From Chrysogorgia sp. JL179-B06 (taxonomy: Eukaryota; Cnidaria; Anthozoa; Scleralcyonacea; Chrysogorgiidae): a stretch of 64,000 nt of DNA. The position numbers were made by a program, and so were the translations under genes. This document shows, one piece after another, positions 61,701 to 64,000 of this stretch. The notes under the pieces were generated by a model, which worked only from the letters and a program-made list of their open reading frames with translations, searched no databases and had not been told where the DNA came from. How positions within the stretch are numbered: position 1 is the first letter of the stretch; each line of letters begins with the position of its first letter. The stretch lies in assembly GCA_035772405.1 (NCBI GenBank), contig JAYKKM010000492.1, positions 3,994,001 through 4,058,000 on the forward strand, in the 5' to 3' direction.

Positions 61701-62750
61701 ATAAATGTAATAAATGTGAACATAATGAAAGCGATCGATACTTAACGGGTACTTGGACTAGTGTTGAGATTAATGTTGCTATAGATAAGGGATATAAAAT
61801 AATAGTTCTTTACGAAATATATCATTTTGAACGCAAAGAAAAAAATTTTTCACAATACGTAAATCAATTTTTAAAAATCAAACAAGAATCTTCAGGAATT
61901 CCTACGGATTGTTTGAACGCAGATGGAAGTAAAAATGATGATAAAATTAAACAGTATTGTAATGATTATTTAAAAAATGAAAATGTTTTTTTAGATAAAG
62001 ACAAAATAGAGAAAAATCCCGGATTAAGAAACTATTGCAAAAACATTTTTAAATTCGTTATGGGGAAAATTTGCCCAAAACGAAAATAATACACAAGTGT
62101 GTTTTTTAAACGATTATGAAGAATTATTAAATATAGCCAATGATAAAAGTAAAAAATTAACATCGATGGAATTTATAAACGAAACATTATTACGTTGTAC
62201 ATATGAAAAAATTGATGATGCAACAACCCCTCTAAAAACGGGAAATGTAATCATTGCATGTTTTGTTACTGCATATGCACGTTTAAAATTATACGAGTTA
62301 CTCGATAAATTAGATGATCGCGTTTTATATTTTGATACAGATTCTATTATTTACATATCTGATGAAAATAATTATACTGATGTTAAAATGGGAAATTATT
62401 TAGGAGATTTAACGAATGAATTAAATGAAAATGAATGGATAACAAATTTTTGTTCAACGGGTCCAAAATGGTACGCGTATATAACTAATTTAAATCAGGA
62501 ATGTATTCATGTGAAAGGTTTTACTTTAAAAAATGAAACAATAAAAGAAAAATTGAATTTTTTATCCTTGACACAATGTGTTAAAAATCAAGATCAGATC
62601 ATCGAAATTAAATATCACAATAAAATATGTAAAGATAAACTTAATCATATTTTTATTGAGGATGAAATAAAAAAATTTTCATTTACATTTAATAAACGTG
62701 TTGTTAAAAATAATTTTAATACGATTCCATTTGGATTTTTAGATAACTGA
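58707..62750 (+). pseudogene. Protein-primed DNA polymerase B (Polinton B), frameshifted
   Basis: Nearly full length. The N-terminal region is a charged start, then a domain with CCFALAILVGLSFL and later VCLWLNNNHYDVVL (the 'CL..AL..G / L...NHYD.I' layout of Polinton polymerases), then zinc-knuckle Cys pairs. Exo motifs: FFFDFETKV, WIAHNGGRFDTI, YYYCCSDVDILRKGC. Pol motifs: YVDFTSLYPHV (61482-61514) and VLYFDTDSIIY (62320-62352). Frameshifts near 59910, 60975 and 62060 break it. It lies 1 bp before the ATPase gene and 8 bp into the small myristoyl-type gene, as an operon-like block. Confidence 0.92.
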
Positions 62751-62751
62751 A

Positions 62752-63423
62752 ATGAACAATGTTTCATTACCATTTCAACACCCTTTTATGTTAACGTTAT
62801 GCGGTCCCAGCCAAAGTGGGAAAACATATTGGATATTACAATTATTGAAAAATATTAACATTATTACACCCGCAATTGTTAAAATTGTTTATTTATATTC
62901 AATTTATCAACCTCTGTATGCTGAAATGGAAAAAGTTCTTGCGGAAAAAACAGATATTAGTGTTGAATTTATCGATTGTCAAAAGGGTATTCCCCGCATT
63001 ACTGATATACAAACGAATACCCGTGAAAATACGTTAATAATATTAGATGATCTCATGTTAGTTGCAACATCATCAAAGGAAAATCTTGAAAGAATAGATA
63101 ATATTGCAACTCAAGATGTCCATCATCGTAATATTAGTGTTATTTTTACATGTCAAAATTTAACATATGGTAATGGTAAATTGCGAAATTTACGTGTCAA
63201 TAGTCAATATTATGTTATGTTTAAAAATTTAAGCGATTATAATATGTATACGATATGTGATAATAAAAAAATTAATAGAAATAGATTTAATAAAGTATTA
63301 AGTGAAATTAATGAGAAACCCTATGGTTATTTGGTATTTGATAATTGTAGAAAAGGGTATGAAAATTGTAGTATTAGAACCAATGTATTTCCACATGAAT
63401 CAACGATAATCTATGATTTGTAA
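62752..63423 (+). CDS. A32-like genome-packaging ATPase
   Basis: An intact 223-residue packaging ATPase. LTLCGPSQSGKTYWI is Walker A; TLIILDDLMLV is Walker B; VIFTCQNLTYGNGKLRNLRV follows as the sensor/arginine region. It matches the copy in Polinton A along its full length. It starts 1 bp after the PolB stop. Its intact frame beside a frameshifted PolB is notable. Confidence 0.92.
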   Translation: MNNVSLPFQHPFMLTLCGPSQSGKTYWILQLLKNINIITPAIVKIVYLYSIYQPLYAEMEKVLAEKTDISVEFIDCQKGIPRITDIQTNTRENTLIILDDLMLVATSSKENLERIDNIATQDVHHRNISVIFTCQNLTYGNGKLRNLRVNSQYYVMFKNLSDYNMYTICDNKKINRNRFNKVLSEINEKPYGYLVFDNCRKGYENCSIRTNVFPHESTIIYDL

Positions 63424-63545
63424 ATAAATGTAAAAAGAAAAATAAATGTTTGTTAAAAAAATAAAAGAGTTGTTGAAAATCGTTTTTTTAAAAAGTATAT
63501 ATAGTATGGGGTGTGTATATTGTGTATGAATTTTTTTAAAAAAAC

Positions 63546-63761
63546 ATGGCAAGAAGAAGATATAGAAGCAGGGGGGGAATTATCCCTAGAAAAAAGAAAC
63601 AAGAAGGGGGTAGTGTTCTAGATATTTTTGGACCTTTGGGATCGTTAGTTGGAAATCAATTGGGAATTGGTATTCGAAAAAGAAAAAGAAAACAAAAAGG
63701 GGGTATTCGAAAAAGAAAACAAAAAGGAGGTTTTGATTTTATGAGTACATTCCCCTGGTAA
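63546..63761 (+). CDS. Basic core-type protein with multiple GG sites
   Basis: 71 residues: MARRRYRSRGGIIPRKKKQE, GGSVLDIFGPLGSLVGNQLG, then two RKRKQKGG repeats and FDFMSTFPW. RGG-I, EGG-S and KGG-I/F resemble adenain sites, and SVLDIFGPLGSLVGNQLGIG is an amphipathic segment as in adenovirus-like core or lytic peptides. It lies in the ATPase-protease gap. Probably a processed virion protein. Confidence 0.65.
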   Translation: MARRRYRSRGGIIPRKKKQEGGSVLDIFGPLGSLVGNQLGIGIRKRKRKQKGGIRKRKQKGGFDFMSTFPW

Positions 63762-63806
63762 AAAACAATAAAAAAATCACTGTAAATAGTTAATTTTTTT
63801 GTTTAA

Positions 63807-64000
63807 TTAAAAATTGGCATTATTAAAACTACAACATGACTGATTGTTATTACTCTTACAATTTTTTTTACATTTTTTATTATATATTCCTACGAGTACA
63901 CGACCTAAAATTGTTTCTATTTTTTTTTTTAATTTAATATCATTTTTTAGTTTAATACGTTCATTTTTAAATATTTTTTGTTTATTATTATTTTCGATTT
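63807..64000 (-). CDS. Adenain-like protease, C-terminal end (partial)
   Basis: The minus strand ends NNNQSCCSFNNANF, preceded by KKIETILGRVLVGIYNKKCK. The same ending (NNQSCCSFNKSKF after IVNIYKKKCKNK) follows the protease of Polinton A. The catalytic part would lie beyond the window edge. It shows that B carries the protease converging on the ATPase, as A does. Confidence 0.65.
   Translation of the reverse strand, partial: IENNNKQKIFKNERIKLKNDIKLKKKIETILGRVLVGIYNKKCKKNCKSNNNQSCCSFNNANF

Larger units (their letters stand above)
48653..64000. mobile_element. Polinton/Maverick B (continues beyond the window)
   Basis: It begins AGTAGTAGTAATATAT within the PolB of element A and runs to the window end. 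The order is long terminus, accessory genes 50.9-58.7 kb, PolB, ATPase and a core-type gene (plus), then the protease C-terminus (minus). Relative to A the core is inverted. The integrase and capsid genes expected after the protease are outside the window. Confidence 0.9.

Noticed and set aside
1..64000. Free viral genome or bacterial contaminant
   Set aside because: Spliced host exons, LINE, BEL/Pao and Penelope debris and nested decayed copies show chromosomal animal DNA.

Overview
The window looks like AT-rich animal nuclear DNA, most likely from a cnidarian; that taxonomic guess rests only on the style of its mobile elements. Supporting signs are a spliced SLC17-type transporter with GT..AG introns, and fragments of a CR1/L2-like LINE, a BEL/Pao retrotransposon and a Penelope-like element. 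There are also several hairpin MITEs and, covering more than half the window, endogenous Polinton/Maverick DNA (virus-like elements with a protein-primed DNA polymerase, integrase, adenovirus-type protease and packaging ATPase).

Layout. 1-7.35 kb: host DNA with the last four exons of an SLC17 transporter on the minus strand, a minisatellite in one intron, two MITEs and a tRNA relic. 7.384-15.207 kb: unit C, bounded by inverted copies of a Polinton terminus, carrying only accessory genes (a broken Fic-domain gene, a Rep-like gene, a zinc-finger gene, Cys-rich paralogues and several members of a small-protein family) and no replication or capsid core. 15.2-26.63 kb: retroelement and MITE debris (LINE ORF1 pieces, BEL/Pao integrase, Penelope GIY-YIG domain, LINE endonuclease, LINE RT tail) cut up by AGAGAT/ATATAG microsatellites. 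26.631-48.652 kb: Polinton A, with accessory genes on the left (interrupted by two DNA transposons), then integrase, penton-like capsid protein, core-type basic protein and adenain-like protease on the plus strand, and packaging ATPase and PolB on the minus strand. PolB is cut off where Polinton B begins. 48.653-64 kb: Polinton B in the opposite core orientation. It has a long terminal repeat, accessory genes including a protein with a histone H3-like N-terminus and a broken SET-domain gene, then PolB, ATPase, a core-type protein and the C-terminal end of the protease at the window edge. Its integrase and capsid genes would lie beyond 64 kb.

How the genes fit together. PolB (protein-primed), integrase, ATPase, protease and capsid proteins form the conserved replication, integration and virion set. 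Short basic proteins with xxGG sites look like virion core proteins cut by the protease. Around this core sits a fast-diverging accessory set shared by C, A and B. Its members are about 18 small proteins with one common pattern (possibly OB-fold), three Rep-like proteins, three zinc-finger microproteins, a family of larger unknown proteins, and the H3-tail-like and SET pair in B. Both PolB genes, integrase, protease and many accessory genes carry frameshifts or stops, often in homopolymers. These copies are therefore decayed, or the assembly has residual indels; the sequence alone does not decide. No complete major capsid gene could be recognised.
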